DNA from: Candidatus Omnitrophota bacterium
GTDB taxonomy: Bacteria; Omnitrophota; Gorgyraeia; Gygaellales; Profunditerraquicolaceae
Reading direction: 5' to 3'
DNA length: 12,624 bases
Assembly (NCBI GenBank): GCA_903907475.1
Contig: CAIVOB010000167.1
Location: forward strand, 1-12,624
Shown: piece after piece, positions 12,477-12,624 of the stretch
How positions within the stretch are numbered: position 1 is the first letter of the stretch
How the letters are laid out: each line of letters begins with the position of its first letter
Notes under the pieces: generated by a model
What the model saw: the letters and a program-made list of their open reading frames with translations, nothing else
Databases searched by the model: none
Told to the model about the DNA's origin: nothing
Program-made: the position numbers and the translations under genes

Positions 12477-12624
12477 TGTTAAATTTATTTTGAAATCAGC
12501 GGGTCCTGTCTTGATTCGGTTTTCGCGGGGACGCTTGTTGCGTCACAACTGAAAATTTTTACTCTCCGGGTCCTGCCACTGCGGCACCCTGTCGTGCTCG
12601 CTTATGGCTGCGCGCGACAGGGGA
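12477..12624. other. Noncoding edge region with hairpins and a short direct repeat
   Basis: No gene is seen from the flippase start to the window end. The sequence turns GC-rich towards the edge. GACGC-TTGTT-GCGTC (12530-12544) is a perfect 5-bp hairpin. CCCTGTCG (12587-12594) pairs with CGACAGGG (12615-12622). TGCC/GGCA with flanking GGG/CCC (12568-12589) forms another. GGGTCCTG occurs twice (12501-12508 and 12568-12575). ACTCTCCG at 12561-12568 also occurs at the tRNA 3' end and in its partial copy. This may be an intergenic repeat family or the start of a structured RNA cut by the window edge. Confidence 0.4.

Noticed and set aside
1..12624. CRISPR array or defence system
   Set aside because: No regularly spaced repeats, cas genes, toxin-antitoxin pairs or restriction genes are visible on either strand.

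Overview
The window reads like part of an anaerobic, Wood-Ljungdahl-pathway bacterium of an uncultured lineage. My best guess is Omnitrophota (former OP3). This is inferred from the gene mix (bactofilin, MgtC, LarB, corrinoid Wood-Ljungdahl genes), the leucine-TTA-rich codon use and a short GC palindrome inserted in a tRNA-like sequence. No 16S or other phylogenetic marker is present that would prove it.

Positions 1-10907 (+ strand) hold one unbroken, same-direction run of thirteen genes with no gap over 17 nt and many 1- to 16-nt overlaps. First comes a housekeeping and envelope block: the end of gatB, a CtpA-type protease, a YibQ-like divergent polysaccharide deacetylase, tsaD, a small MgtC-family membrane protein, a bactofilin carrying a C-terminal helix-turn-helix-like domain, and a small membrane-anchored protein with a related helix-turn-helix. 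Next is larB (nickel-pincer cofactor synthesis family). Last is a methyl/corrinoid block of the Wood-Ljungdahl pathway: acsC and acsD (corrinoid iron-sulfur protein, CFeSP), acsV/RACo (reductive activator of CFeSP), a CooC/AcsF nickel-insertion ATPase and acsE (methyltetrahydrofolate:CFeSP methyltransferase). Together these move a methyl group from methyl-THF to cob(I)amide on AcsCD and rescue oxidised corrinoid. The catalytic CODH and acetyl-CoA synthase subunits (acsA, acsB) are not in the window.

Positions 10908-11169 hold a compact tRNA locus with CAT anticodon. The intact tRNA (11019-11092) has an apparent compensatory change of the universal G19-C56 tertiary pair to A19-U56. It is preceded by a broken copy of its own 5' half, with a 16-nt palindromic insertion in the D-loop, and followed by a short copy of its 3' end next to inverted repeats.

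Positions 11170-12441 (- strand) encode a Wzx-type polysaccharide flippase, convergent with the acs operon. Its upstream sequence suggests a promoter so close to the ATG that the mRNA could be leaderless. The final 183 nt are non-coding, becoming GC-rich and hairpin-prone at the right edge.

Most worth a second look: the tRNA locus, the pairing of a bactofilin-HTH protein with an HTH-transmembrane protein, and larB sitting directly in front of acsC.
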